A stretch of 64,000 nucleotides of DNA from Solihabitans fulvus. GTDB taxonomy: Bacteria > Actinomycetota > Actinomycetes > Mycobacteriales > Pseudonocardiaceae. The stretch covers positions 1 through 64,000 of the forward strand of contig NZ_VUOB01000029.1 in assembly GCF_008386585.1 (NCBI RefSeq), written 5' to 3'. This document shows, in pieces, positions 35,059-46,237 of the stretch. Position numbers and translations under genes: made by a program. How positions within the stretch are numbered: the first letter of the stretch is position 1; each line of letters starts with the position of its first letter. The notes beneath the pieces are model-generated. The model was not told where the DNA came from. It made no database searches and saw only the letters and a list, made by a program, of their open reading frames with translations.

Positions 35059-36555
35059 ATGCGTAGGAACCGGGCGACCAAGGTCCTCATCATCGGCACC
35101 GGGTTCTCCGGGCTGGGCATGGCGATCCAGCTGAAGAAGTCCGGCGTGGACGACTTCGTGCTGCTGGAGAAGGCCGAGGACGTCGGCGGCACCTGGCGGG
35201 ACAACCAGTACCCCGGCTGCGCCTGCGACATCCAGTCGCACATGTACTCCTTCTCCTTCGAGCTCAACCCACGGTGGACCAGGATGTTCGCCACCCAGCC
35301 GGAGATCTGGGCGTACCTGCGCTCGCTGACCGAGAAGTACGGGCTGCGGCGGCACATCGAGTTCGGCGCCAAGGTCAGCGGCGCGCGTTGGGACGAGGCC
35401 GCGCGCGTCTGGCACGTCACCACCGAGCAGGGCGACACCTACACCGCGCAGTCCGTCGTGGCTGGTGTCGGCGCGCTACACATCCCCAACGTCCCGGCGC
35501 TGCCCGGCGCGGAACGCTTCCAGGGCAAGGCTTTTCACTCCTCGAACTGGGACAACGACTACGACCTCACCGGCAAGCGGGTCGCGGTGATCGGCACCGG
35601 CGCGAGCGCCATCCAGTTCGTCCCCGAGATCGCCAAGCAGGTCGCCTCGCTGCACCTGTTCCAGCGCACCCCGCCGTGGATCATGCCCAAGCCGGACCGC
35701 CCGGTGCCCGAGTGGGAGCGGCGGATGTTCGACCTGCTGCCGGCGACCCAGCGGCTGTTCCGCAACGCGCTCTACTGGATGCTGGAGTCCAGGGCCGTCG
35801 GCTTCGCCAACCCGAAGCTGATGACCGCGGCGCAGGGGATTGCCAAGCGGCACATGGCAAAGCAGGTGGCCGACCCCGAACTCCGCGCCAAGCTCACGCC
35901 CGACTACACCATGGGCTGCAAGCGGGTGATCATCTCCAACAACTACTTCCCCGCGCTGACCCGGCCCAACGTCTCGGTGGTGACCGACGGGGTCGCCGAG
36001 GTGCGCGAGCACAGCATCGTGGACACGGCAGGCGTCGAGCACGAGGTCGACGCGATCATCTACGGCACCGGCTTCCACGTCACGGACTCGTTCGACTACC
36101 TCGACATCGTCGGCAGGGACGGCCGCAACCTGGCGAAGGAATGGCGCGAGCAGGGCATCTCCACCTACTACGGGATCACCGTCTCCGGCTTCCCGAACCT
36201 GTACTTCCTGCTCGGCCCGAACACCGGACTCGGCCACAACTCGGTGGTGTTCATGATCGAGTCGCAGATCCGTTACGTGGACCAGTGTCTGCGCCTGCTC
36301 GACCGCGACGGCGCGGCCGCGCTGGACGTGCGGCCCGACGTGCAGCGGCGGTTCAACCGCGAGATCCAGCACCAGCTCCGCAAGGGCGTGTGGTCGCAGG
36401 GCGGCTGCACCAGCTGGTACCTCGACGCGGCCGGCGTCAACCGCACGGTCTGGCCCGGCTTCACTTGGCGCTACTGGATGCGCACCAGGAAGCTGCGCGC
36501 CGCCGACTACGAACTCGTGGCGCCCAGCCGCGCACCCCAGCTAACCCCGAGATGA
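35059..36555 (+). CDS. flavin-containing monooxygenase, Baeyer-Villiger type
   Basis: A 498-residue FAD/NADPH enzyme inserting oxygen next to a ketone. The FAD loop is LIIGTGFSGLGMA; the Baeyer-Villiger fingerprint FxGxxxHxxxW(D) appears as FQGKAFHSSNWD; the NADPH loop is VAVIGTGASAIQFVP. GGTWRDNQYPGCACDIQSH is also typical. ATG 35059 is nine bases after GGAGGG; GTG 35053 is too close. It is divergent from a TetR regulator with two candidate operators between. Its 3' end overlaps gatD by 15 bases in convergent orientation. Confidence 0.93.
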   Translation: MRRNRATKVLIIGTGFSGLGMAIQLKKSGVDDFVLLEKAEDVGGTWRDNQYPGCACDIQSHMYSFSFELNPRWTRMFATQPEIWAYLRSLTEKYGLRRHIEFGAKVSGARWDEAARVWHVTTEQGDTYTAQSVVAGVGALHIPNVPALPGAERFQGKAFHSSNWDNDYDLTGKRVAVIGTGASAIQFVPEIAKQVASLHLFQRTPPWIMPKPDRPVPEWERRMFDLLPATQRLFRNALYWMLESRAVGFANPKLMTAAQGIAKRHMAKQVADPELRAKLTPDYTMGCKRVIISNNYFPALTRPNVSVVTDGVAEVREHSIVDTAGVEHEVDAIIYGTGFHVTDSFDYLDIVGRDGRNLAKEWREQGISTYYGITVSGFPNLYFLLGPNTGLGHNSVVFMIESQIRYVDQCLRLLDRDGAAALDVRPDVQRRFNREIQHQLRKGVWSQGGCTSWYLDAAGVNRTVWPGFTWRYWMRTRKLRAADYELVAPSRAPQLTPR

Positions 36556-37278
36556 CGCGTCGGTAGTGCGTTGGGCGGCCTTGACGCGCTCGGCGCGGAG
36601 CTGGTCGAGGATGGGCAGGTCTAGGGGGGCTGGCTTGGTGCCGGTGGCCCACTCGATCAGCAGGTCCGCGAGCTGCGGGTTGCGCGGCAGCACCGGGCCG
36701 TGCAGGTAGGTGCAGACGATCTTGCCCTGCACCGCGCCCTCGACCTTGCCGTCGTTGCCGGTGCCCACGGTGACCTGCGCCAGCGGCCGCGCGGCCGGGC
36801 CGAGCGTGGTGCGACCCTGGTGGTTCTCGAAGCCCGTGAGCACGCCGTCGAACAGCCCGCCGAGCGGCTTGGCCAGCACCTCGCCGATGGCCCGGTTCGG
36901 GCCGGCGTGGCTGGTGGAGTCGATCAGGCCGAGACCGGGCCTGGTGACGCCGTCGGCGCGGGTGAAGTGGTCGCCGAACAGCTGGATGCCGGCGCACACC
37001 CCGAGCACGGTCGCGCCGCGCCGCACCGCGTGCTGCAACCCGGGGTTGTCCTGGAGGTGCTTGACGGCCAGGGTCTGCGCGGTGTCCTCGCCGCCGCCGA
37101 CCACGTAGATGTCGCAGCTCTCCGGCACGGCCTGGCCGAAGTTGATCGGCACGATCTCCGCCGGGATCCCGCGCCAGGCCAACCTCTTCTGGAGCACGAC
37201 GGCGTTGCCGAAGTCGCCGTAGGTGCCCAGCAGGTCGGGCAGGACGAGCGCGATCTGGACGGTCGAGTCACTGCGCAT
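36541..37278 (-). CDS. gatD: lipid II isoglutaminyl synthase, glutamine amidotransferase subunit GatD
   Basis: Class I glutaminase partner of MurT; together they amidate the D-Glu of lipid II to D-isoglutamine. The nucleophile is C95 in TVLGVCAGIQLFG and the general base is H193 in TYLHGPVLPRNP, close to the positions in characterised GatD. NFGQAVPESCDIYVVGGGED is also family-specific. ATG 37278 overlaps the murT 3' end by 11 bases. Amidation controls D,D- and L,D-crosslinking and is essential in several Gram-positives. Confidence 0.94.
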   Translation of the reverse strand: MRSDSTVQIALVLPDLLGTYGDFGNAVVLQKRLAWRGIPAEIVPINFGQAVPESCDIYVVGGGEDTAQTLAVKHLQDNPGLQHAVRRGATVLGVCAGIQLFGDHFTRADGVTRPGLGLIDSTSHAGPNRAIGEVLAKPLGGLFDGVLTGFENHQGRTTLGPAARPLAQVTVGTGNDGKVEGAVQGKIVCTYLHGPVLPRNPQLADLLIEWATGTKPAPLDLPILDQLRAERVKAAQRTTDASSRG

Positions 37279-38512
37279 TGGCTGCCTTAGCGTTCAGGTC
37301 TCGGAAGGCGGTGTAGTTGGCGATCACCTCGACGGCCCCCTGCGGGGCCGCGTCGATCGCCTTGAGCGTGTCCGGCACGACGGTGTGCCTGACCTCGGCG
37401 TAGGTGAGCCGCACCGACAGGTCGGTCGCGCGCTCGCCCGCCGCGATGACGGTCCGGCCGCGCAGCTGCTCGAACGGCACGTCCCACAGCCAGGACAGAT
37501 CCCTGCCGTCGGCCTCCTTGGCGTTGACCGCGACGACCACCGCGTGGTCGCCGCCCTGGAGCATCGTCAGCGTCTCGGTCCAGCCGGCGGGGTTCTTGGA
37601 CAGCAGCAGCCGCGCGGTGTGCCCGGTGCGGCTGACGGTCCGGTACCGGCCAGCGACGTCGGTCACCGACCTGACCCTGCGCACCGACTCGGCGACCGGC
37701 GCGCCGAACGCCGCAGCGCCTGCCGTGGCCATCACCGCGTTGGCCTGGTTGAACTTGCCAGGCAGGCGCAGCCCGAGCTCGATCCGCTCGCCCTGCGAGG
37801 ACACCAGGTCGCCCCGGTCGACGCCCCAGTGCGGCTTCGGCCTGCCGAGGTCGCAGCTGGTGCAGTGCCAGCTGCCCTGGTCGTGCCGGATCGGGCTGCC
37901 GCAGCGCGGGCAGGACGCGGAGTCGTGGTGCCAGCCGGTGCCGGTGGCCACCCAGGCGACCCGCTTGGCGTCCCAGGCCGCCGAGGTGACCAGGACGTCG
38001 TCGCAGTTGGCCACGACGGTGCAGTTGGGCAGGTCGGTGAGCACCTTGCGCAGCGAGCGCTCGATGGTGTGCACCTCGCCGACGCGGTCGAGCTGGTCGC
38101 GGCTGAGGTTGAGCAGCAGCACCACCTCGGGCTCGACAACCTGTGCCACGGCGGGGAAGTAGCCCTCGTCGACCTCCAGCACGGCGAAGTCCGCGTCGGG
38201 GTCCTGGCTCAGCGCCGTCACCAGCCCGTCCGGCATGTTCGCGCCGCCGTGGTTGGAGGCGACCAGCCCGAGCTCGTCGACCGCCCTGGCGAGCATCAGC
38301 GTCGTGGTGGTCTTGCCGTTGGTGCCGGTGACGAGCGCCACCCGGCGTCCGGCGCACAACCGGCGCAGCGCCTGCGGGTCGAGCTTGAGGGCGACTCGGC
38401 CGCCGATCATCCCGCCCGCGCCGAGTCCCATTGCCTGGGACAGCTTGGAACTCATGTTTCCGAGCCGCACGGCGGCAGCCGTTCGCAGCGGAAGTCGGCC
38501 TGGCGTGGTCAC
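37268..38512 (-). CDS. murT: lipid II isoglutaminyl synthase, Mur-ligase subunit MurT
   Basis: A 414-residue Mur-ligase-fold ATPase that activates the lipid II D-Glu carboxylate. The P-loop is VTGTNGKTTTTLML; LNLSRDQLDRVGE is the conserved Mur-ligase block. A zinc-ribbon insert, CPRCGSPIRHDQGSWHCTSC, distinguishes MurT from MurE/F, and a C-terminal DUF1727 domain contacts GatD. ATG or GTG start near 38512. It is first in the murT-gatD operon. The MurI racemase at 9.6 kb supplies the D-Glu that this enzyme eventually modifies. Confidence 0.95.
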   Translation of the reverse strand: MTTPGRLPLRTAAAVRLGNMSSKLSQAMGLGAGGMIGGRVALKLDPQALRRLCAGRRVALVTGTNGKTTTTLMLARAVDELGLVASNHGGANMPDGLVTALSQDPDADFAVLEVDEGYFPAVAQVVEPEVVLLLNLSRDQLDRVGEVHTIERSLRKVLTDLPNCTVVANCDDVLVTSAAWDAKRVAWVATGTGWHHDSASCPRCGSPIRHDQGSWHCTSCDLGRPKPHWGVDRGDLVSSQGERIELGLRLPGKFNQANAVMATAGAAAFGAPVAESVRRVRSVTDVAGRYRTVSRTGHTARLLLSKNPAGWTETLTMLQGGDHAVVVAVNAKEADGRDLSWLWDVPFEQLRGRTVIAAGERATDLSVRLTYAEVRHTVVPDTLKAIDAAPQGAVEVIANYTAFRDLNAKAANAQ

Positions 38513-38636
38513 TTCGCGATGCTAGCAAGGGCAGGTTTCGGACCCGTCAACGTGCGGCGGTTGGCCCCGTGGCCGGTCGGGCCCGCGCGGCCGAGGACCA
38601 GCCCGACAGGGGTGGGGCTGGCCGAGGCCGAGGGCG

Positions 38637-39122
38637 TCAGGTGGTCCGCGCGGTCCGGTCGAGTTCGCGCAGCCTGCGGATCAGCTCGACAGGGGTGAGC
38701 TGGCACAGCTGCGCCATGTACTCCAGCGCGGACAGGTCGAGGTGCACCTCGGGGGCGGCGCCGAGGGGTAGTTGGTCGAGTCGGTCGCGGGCCCAGCGGC
38801 GCAGCGGCAGCAGTTCGCCGTGGTCGTCGGCGGCGATCGCGGTCAGGTCGAGCCGGATGTGTCCGGGCGGCGGGTCGGTGAAGACCTTCTCGTGCACGCG
38901 TTGCAGGACCTCGTAGGCGGGCACGTCCAGGGCGTGGCAGATCTCCACGAGGCGGATCACCGAGCACTGTCTGGTGCCGAGTTCGTAGGTGGCCAGCGTC
39001 TGGAGCGAGATGCCGCTCTGGAGTCTGCGGTTGAGCTCCTTGCGGGTCCAGCCGCGCTGCTTGCGCAGCGTGCGGAGCTCGTCTCCCAGCACGCGCTGGT
39101 ACGCAGCTGTGTCGATCTCCAC
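38637..39122 (-). CDS. XRE-family helix-turn-helix transcriptional regulator
   Basis: A 161-residue DNA-binding protein. The HTH_3 domain covers residues 11-70 (VLGDELRTLRKQRGWTRKEL, then LQTLATYELGTRQCSVIRLV). The C-terminal half, with a LDLSALEYMAQLCQLTPVELIRRL helix, resembles mycobacterial regulators of this size, and could be a dimerisation module. The GTG at 39122 follows GGGGTGGTGA; longer frames begin without any family resemblance. It sits upstream of murT on the same strand but 124 bases away. Targets are unknown. Confidence 0.85.
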   Translation of the reverse strand: MEIDTAAYQRVLGDELRTLRKQRGWTRKELNRRLQSGISLQTLATYELGTRQCSVIRLVEICHALDVPAYEVLQRVHEKVFTDPPPGHIRLDLTAIAADDHGELLPLRRWARDRLDQLPLGAAPEVHLDLSALEYMAQLCQLTPVELIRRLRELDRTARTT

Positions 39123-39353
39123 GTCGCGTTCACCACCCCGGTGACCTCGGGTCCGCCGGCGTTCGGCGGTCACGTGGAGGGGAGCGACGGGGTGCGGGAC
39201 GCTTACGTAGTCTGCCCGGTCTTTCACTCTAATGGGCTAGCGCTGGGGCTTCTGCCTGCCGTATTGCAGCGCGGCAGCCGGCCGCGTGGGCCCACTCCGA
39301 GTAGAGCGGGACGCACTCCGGGTAGCAGTGTGCCCCGGTCAGCAGTTGCCTCA

Positions 39354-39421
39354 GGCCGGCGCGGTCAGCCGCTGCCCCCGGCCGGCGCGGTCAGCCACTG
39401 CCCCGGCCGGCGCGGTCAGCC
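39354..39421. repeat. three tandem copies of a 25-26 bp unit
   Basis: The 17-base core GGCCGGCGCGGTCAGCC occurs at 39354-39370, 39380-39396 and 39405-39421, joined by similar spacers CRCTGCCCC(C). The third copy runs into the last codons of the SanA-like gene. Possible transcription-termination cluster or a product of slippage. Confidence 0.75.
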
Positions 39422-40066
39422 ACGCAACGCGTCGGTCACGCCCGACTCGGCCTGCCCGAGCACCCTCGGATCGCGCTTGGTCACCAGGCCCTCCCAGATG
39501 GCCTTGCCGTCCGCGAACGCCTCCCTGACGTAGCCGTAGGCGGTGACCCCCGCCGAGGTCGACCACGAGTCGTGGCCGACGCCGAACGCCTCGATCCCCG
39601 CCGCGCGGCACAGGGCGACGGCCCTTGGCAGGTGGAAGCTCTGGGTCACCACCACCGCGCGGTCCACGCCGTAGACCCGGTGCGCCCGCGTGCAGGAGTC
39701 CCAGGTGTCCAGGCCGGCGCGGTCCTCGACGATCGCGCGCGCCGGCACGCCATGGTCCAGCAGGTACCGGCGCATCGCGGCGGGCTCGTCGTAGTCCCCG
39801 GCGCCCTCGCCGCTGAGCAGCAGCACTCGCACCCGGCCCGTCCGGTACAGCTCCTCGGCGATGTCCAGCCGCCCGGCCAGCAGCCCCGTCGGCCGGTTGT
39901 CGCGGGTCAGCCCGGCCCCGAACACCAGGGCGACCGGCGCCTGCGGCACCGACGCCGCGTCGAACCGGTAGTCCGACGTCGACGCGTAGGCCCAGGTGAC
40001 CGACCCGAGCGACAACGCGGTCAGCGCGCCGACGGCCAGCACCGCCACCCGCAGTGACTTGCGCAC
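39416..40066 (-). CDS. SanA/YdcF-family (DUF218) membrane-anchored protein
   Basis: A 216-residue protein with one N-terminal helix (residues 7-28) and an extracytoplasmic DUF218 domain. APVALVFGAGLTRDNRPTGLLAGRL and VLLLSGEGAGDYDEPAAMRRYLLDHGVP are the family motifs; the Asp/Glu-rich TWDSCTRAH follows. SanA proteins act at the cell envelope in vancomycin and barrier resistance in Gram-negatives; the actinobacterial role is unknown. The GTG at 40066 follows AAAGGG. It lies 41 bases from an LCP ligase on the same strand and probably shares its transcript. Confidence 0.9.
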   Translation of the reverse strand: MRKSLRVAVLAVGALTALSLGSVTWAYASTSDYRFDAASVPQAPVALVFGAGLTRDNRPTGLLAGRLDIAEELYRTGRVRVLLLSGEGAGDYDEPAAMRRYLLDHGVPARAIVEDRAGLDTWDSCTRAHRVYGVDRAVVVTQSFHLPRAVALCRAAGIEAFGVGHDSWSTSAGVTAYGYVREAFADGKAIWEGLVTKRDPRVLGQAESGVTDALRG

Positions 40067-40107
40067 GTTCGACCCTTTCCTTTGCGCGCCAGTACTTCTC
40101 GCGGTGG

Positions 40108-42051
40108 TCAGTTGACGCAGGTGACGCCGTTGGCCGTGATGGGCGCGTCGTCGGTGCCCGCCTGCTGGCGCGCGACGCCGGTGTTGCCGTCCAGCGCGAG
40201 GCCGCCGGGGGCGGTGACGCCCTGCGAGGAGCCGGGGCCCTTGTAGTCCGAGCCGAGGAACACCCGCACGTGGCCGGTCGGGATGTTGTTGTCCTGCTGC
40301 ACCGCGAGGCCGCCGAGGGCCTGCGCGGCGCTCTTCGCGCCGGCGTCGCCGCCCTTGCCGTACAGCACGACCGAGGACTTGAGCGGGTTCGCGTTGTCCG
40401 TGTTGCCCTTGCCGAAACCCTTGGCCACCAACGCGTTCAGCACCTGTGCGGCGAGGCCGGGCACGCCGGAGGCGTTGCGCACCTCGGCGGTGACCGAGGC
40501 GTTGTCCGTGCCGGAGTCCTGCGTGGCACTGCCGGACGGGGTCGCCGGCTTGCTCGGGTCGGCGCTGTCGGTCAGCCCCTGCACGAAGTTGCGCACCTGC
40601 GCCGGGTCGACCTCGACGGCCTCGCCGTCCTCTGCGGTCTTCAGGTCGGGGCGTCCGGTCGGGATCGTCTGGAACTGGATGGCGCCGCCGGTGAGGCCCT
40701 GCATGCGCTGCGCGAAGCTCAGGATGTCCCAGCCCTGGTCGATCACGATCGACTTCTTGAGCGCGGTGATCAGGTCGCCGAGCTTGCTCGGGTTGGTCAG
40801 CACGCCGGCCGACAGCATCTTCTTGGCCATGCCGGCCATGAAGACCTGCTGGCGGACGATGCGGTCGAGGTCGCTGCGCGGCAGGCCGTAACGCTGCCGC
40901 ACGAAGGACAGGGCCTCCTTGCCTTGGACCGTCTGCGGGCCTTTGGCGAAGTTCGCGCCGGACTTCGAGTCCTTGGTCGCGGCCTTGAGGCAGACGTCGA
41001 CTCCGCCGATCGCCTTGGTGATGTCGTAGAACCCGACCAGGTTGACCTCGCTGTAGTGGTCGATGGTCGCGCCGGTCAGGTTCTGGATCGTGGCGATGAG
41101 GTTCTTGGCGCCCGCCTGGTTGGACTGCACCTCGAGCTGGGCGGAGTCCTTCACGCCCTGGGCCTGCAACTGCTTGATCGCCGCGTTCTTGCCGTAGGAG
41201 TACGCCGAGTTGATCTTGTGTTTGCCGTAGCCGCCCGCGATGTCCACAAAGGAGTCGCGGGGGAACGAGATCGCCATGGCCTTGGCGTTGTTGTTGGGGA
41301 TGTGCAACAGGATCAGCGTGTCGGTGTTCAGTCCGCCGTCGTCGCTGCCGCCGGCCTGCAACTCGTCGAGGACATCCTGCGACAGTGGATGCCCCTGGGC
41401 GTCCTTGCGGCTGTCCATGCCGACCAACAGGATGTCCATCGCGCCGTCGGCCGGCTTGTCGCCGCCCGCGTCCTTGCTGATGACGTCCGTGGTCTGCATG
41501 CCCTTGGAGAGGTTCTGGAAGTTCGCCCACGCGTACCCGGTCACGCCGAGCACCAGCAGCGAGACCACGACCAGCAGCACCTTGGCGCCGTTCAGCGCGC
41601 TCCTGGTGCCGGTCGACCGCCTCGGCGGTGGCGTCCTGCGCCGCGCGGCCGGCGCGTCGACGCCCTCGGCGCGGCTGCTCGACGGGCCTCGGCCGCCGGA
41701 CGCACCCCGGCTCAGCGCGGTCGCCTCGGGAGTGCGGGGCCGCTGGGCCGGGCGTGGCTCGGCGCGGTCGGCCGGCCTGCGGTTCGGCGGGTCCTGGCGG
41801 GGCGGGTCCTGGCGGGGCGGGGTCGGGCGGCGGGGCGGGTCGACGGGCTGACGGTCGCCGCGCGCCGGGGGCGGCTGCCGCCTGCCCCAGTCCTCGGCGC
41901 CTTGGCGGTCCGCGCGTCCCTGCATGCCGTCCCCCTGGGACAGCGGGCGCCGCGGCTGGTCCGGACCGGGACGTCCGGCGGAGCCGCGCGGCGGGACCGG
42001 TCGACCGGGGAACCCGGAGGGTCCGCCTGGCCTGGGAGGCCGGTTATCCAC
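40108..42051 (-). CDS. LytR-CpsA-Psr (LCP) family glycopolymer ligase with LytR_C domain
   Basis: A 647-residue type II membrane enzyme that attaches arabinogalactan or other glycopolymers to peptidoglycan. Residues 1-150 are a Pro/Arg-rich disordered cytosolic tail; one helix spans about 156-177; the LCP domain follows with MDILLVGMDSRKD, AMAISFPRDSFV and VRQRYGLPRSDLDRIVRQQ, including the phosphate-binding Arg residues. A LytR_C domain covers the last 120 residues. GTG 42051 follows AAGGAG. The following SanA-like gene reinforces an envelope role. Confidence 0.94.
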   Translation of the reverse strand: MDNRPPRPGGPSGFPGRPVPPRGSAGRPGPDQPRRPLSQGDGMQGRADRQGAEDWGRRQPPPARGDRQPVDPPRRPTPPRQDPPRQDPPNRRPADRAEPRPAQRPRTPEATALSRGASGGRGPSSSRAEGVDAPAARRRTPPPRRSTGTRSALNGAKVLLVVVSLLVLGVTGYAWANFQNLSKGMQTTDVISKDAGGDKPADGAMDILLVGMDSRKDAQGHPLSQDVLDELQAGGSDDGGLNTDTLILLHIPNNNAKAMAISFPRDSFVDIAGGYGKHKINSAYSYGKNAAIKQLQAQGVKDSAQLEVQSNQAGAKNLIATIQNLTGATIDHYSEVNLVGFYDITKAIGGVDVCLKAATKDSKSGANFAKGPQTVQGKEALSFVRQRYGLPRSDLDRIVRQQVFMAGMAKKMLSAGVLTNPSKLGDLITALKKSIVIDQGWDILSFAQRMQGLTGGAIQFQTIPTGRPDLKTAEDGEAVEVDPAQVRNFVQGLTDSADPSKPATPSGSATQDSGTDNASVTAEVRNASGVPGLAAQVLNALVAKGFGKGNTDNANPLKSSVVLYGKGGDAGAKSAAQALGGLAVQQDNNIPTGHVRVFLGSDYKGPGSSQGVTAPGGLALDGNTGVARQQAGTDDAPITANGVTCVN

Positions 42052-42315
42052 GCCACACTCCTTCCCTGTCCGATTTCGATCGGCCCGTTGGCCGGTTCGC
42101 CGCTAGGTTGGACGTGGCGAGAGCCCCTCGGGTTGCTCGTAGCGTGACACAACTCGCCCCGTGGTCTGGGCCGTACCGCCAGGCGAGGCCGCTGACCAGC
42201 GCAGACAGGTGAACTTGTCTCACGTCAGTACGGAGGGTCACAGCTTCGGCGCGTTTCGGTCGCGCCCGTAGACTCGGCGGGGCTGTCCGGACTCACCCGA
42301 CTGGGGTTAATCACT

Positions 42316-45315
<3,000 letters not shown>

Positions 45316-45385
45316 TCGTGTTGCGCCGCCGTGCCGCCGGGACGAGACCCCGGCGGCACGGTGGTCGGAAGCGGGGGGAGCGGCG

Positions 45386-46237
45386 GTGGGGGAGCTGACC
45401 ACGGGCACCGTGCCGGTGCCCGGCGCGCGGCTGTACTACGAGCTGCGCGGCGCGGGGCCCGTGCTGCTGATGATCGCCGGGGCTGGCGGCGACGCCGGCT
45501 ACTTCGCCTCGATCGCCGGGCTGCTCGCCGACCGGCACACGGTGCTCACCTACGACCGGCGCGGCAACTCCCGCAGCAGGCTCACCGGGCCGGCAGGGGA
45601 TCTGTCCGTCGCCGAGCAGGCCGACGACGCGAGCCGGCTGTTCGACGCGCTCGGCGTCGAGCAGGCCGAGGTGTTCGGCAGCAGCGGCGGCGCGATCATC
45701 GGCCTTGACCTCGTTGCGCGGCACCCGCTTCGGGTGCGGACGCTCGTCGCGCACGAGCCGCCGATCCTGGCGCTGCTGCCGGAGGCGGCCGAGCACCGCG
45801 TGTTCTTCGACCGGCTCCAGGACGCCTACCGGAGCGAGGGCCTCGCCGAGGCGGCCAGGATCTTCTTCGGCAGCATCGGCCAGGAGCCCAAGGCGGCGAG
45901 GGACTGGGACCTGTCGTTGATCGCGCGCGTCGGCGGCAACCTGAAGTTCCTGCTGCGACACGAGATCGGCCCGTTCATCCGGTACCTGCCCGACCTCGCC
46001 GCCCTGTCCGCGAGCCCGGTGCCCGTGGTGCTCGCCGGCGGCCGGTCCAGCCGCGAGTACTACTACTGCCGCGCTGGCGTCGCGCTCGCCGAGCGGCTCG
46101 GCGCGCCCTACGTCGAGTTTCCCGGCCACCACAACGCCTATCTTGACCATCCGGCCGCGTTTGCCGCGACCCTGCACGACGCGCTCACGACGCGTCGCCC
46201 CGGAGTCCACAGTGGACTCCGGGGCGACACGGCCTAG
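45386..46237 (+). CDS. alpha/beta-fold hydrolase
   Basis: A 283-residue hydrolase. The nucleophile elbow is GSSGGAIIG (Ser in the middle), the oxyanion strand is LLMIAGAGGDAGYF, the acid probably lies in VVLAGGRSSREYY and the base is His in FPGHHNAYLDHP. It matches the general esterase/epoxide-hydrolase-like class without a clear substrate. GTG start after GGGGGAG. Its last codons contain a long perfect palindrome and its stop overlaps the stop of the S8 protease by four bases. Confidence 0.88.
   Translation: MGELTTGTVPVPGARLYYELRGAGPVLLMIAGAGGDAGYFASIAGLLADRHTVLTYDRRGNSRSRLTGPAGDLSVAEQADDASRLFDALGVEQAEVFGSSGGAIIGLDLVARHPLRVRTLVAHEPPILALLPEAAEHRVFFDRLQDAYRSEGLAEAARIFFGSIGQEPKAARDWDLSLIARVGGNLKFLLRHEIGPFIRYLPDLAALSASPVPVVLAGGRSSREYYYCRAGVALAERLGAPYVEFPGHHNAYLDHPAAFAATLHDALTTRRPGVHSGLRGDTA
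46194..46228. terminator. 35-bp perfect palindrome, bidirectional terminator within a gene end
   Basis: A 17-base arm GTCGCCCCGGAGTCCAC (46194-46210) pairs perfectly with 46212-46228. It lies inside the last codons of the hydrolase, just before the convergent S8 protease stop, and contains the third copy of the iterated palindrome GTCCACAGTGGAC (46205-46217). Confidence 0.75.

Noticed and set aside
39354..39421. CRISPR-like repeat array
   Set aside because: Only three units with almost no spacer between them; no cas genes in the window.
42045..42060. DnaA box-like TTATCCACG
   Set aside because: Single copy within the start of the LCP gene; no cluster and no dnaA/dnaN neighbours.
42200..42315. 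T-box leader upstream of the glycyl-tRNA synthetase
   Set aside because: The leader is short and has neither the T-box core sequence nor a specifier/antiterminator structure.
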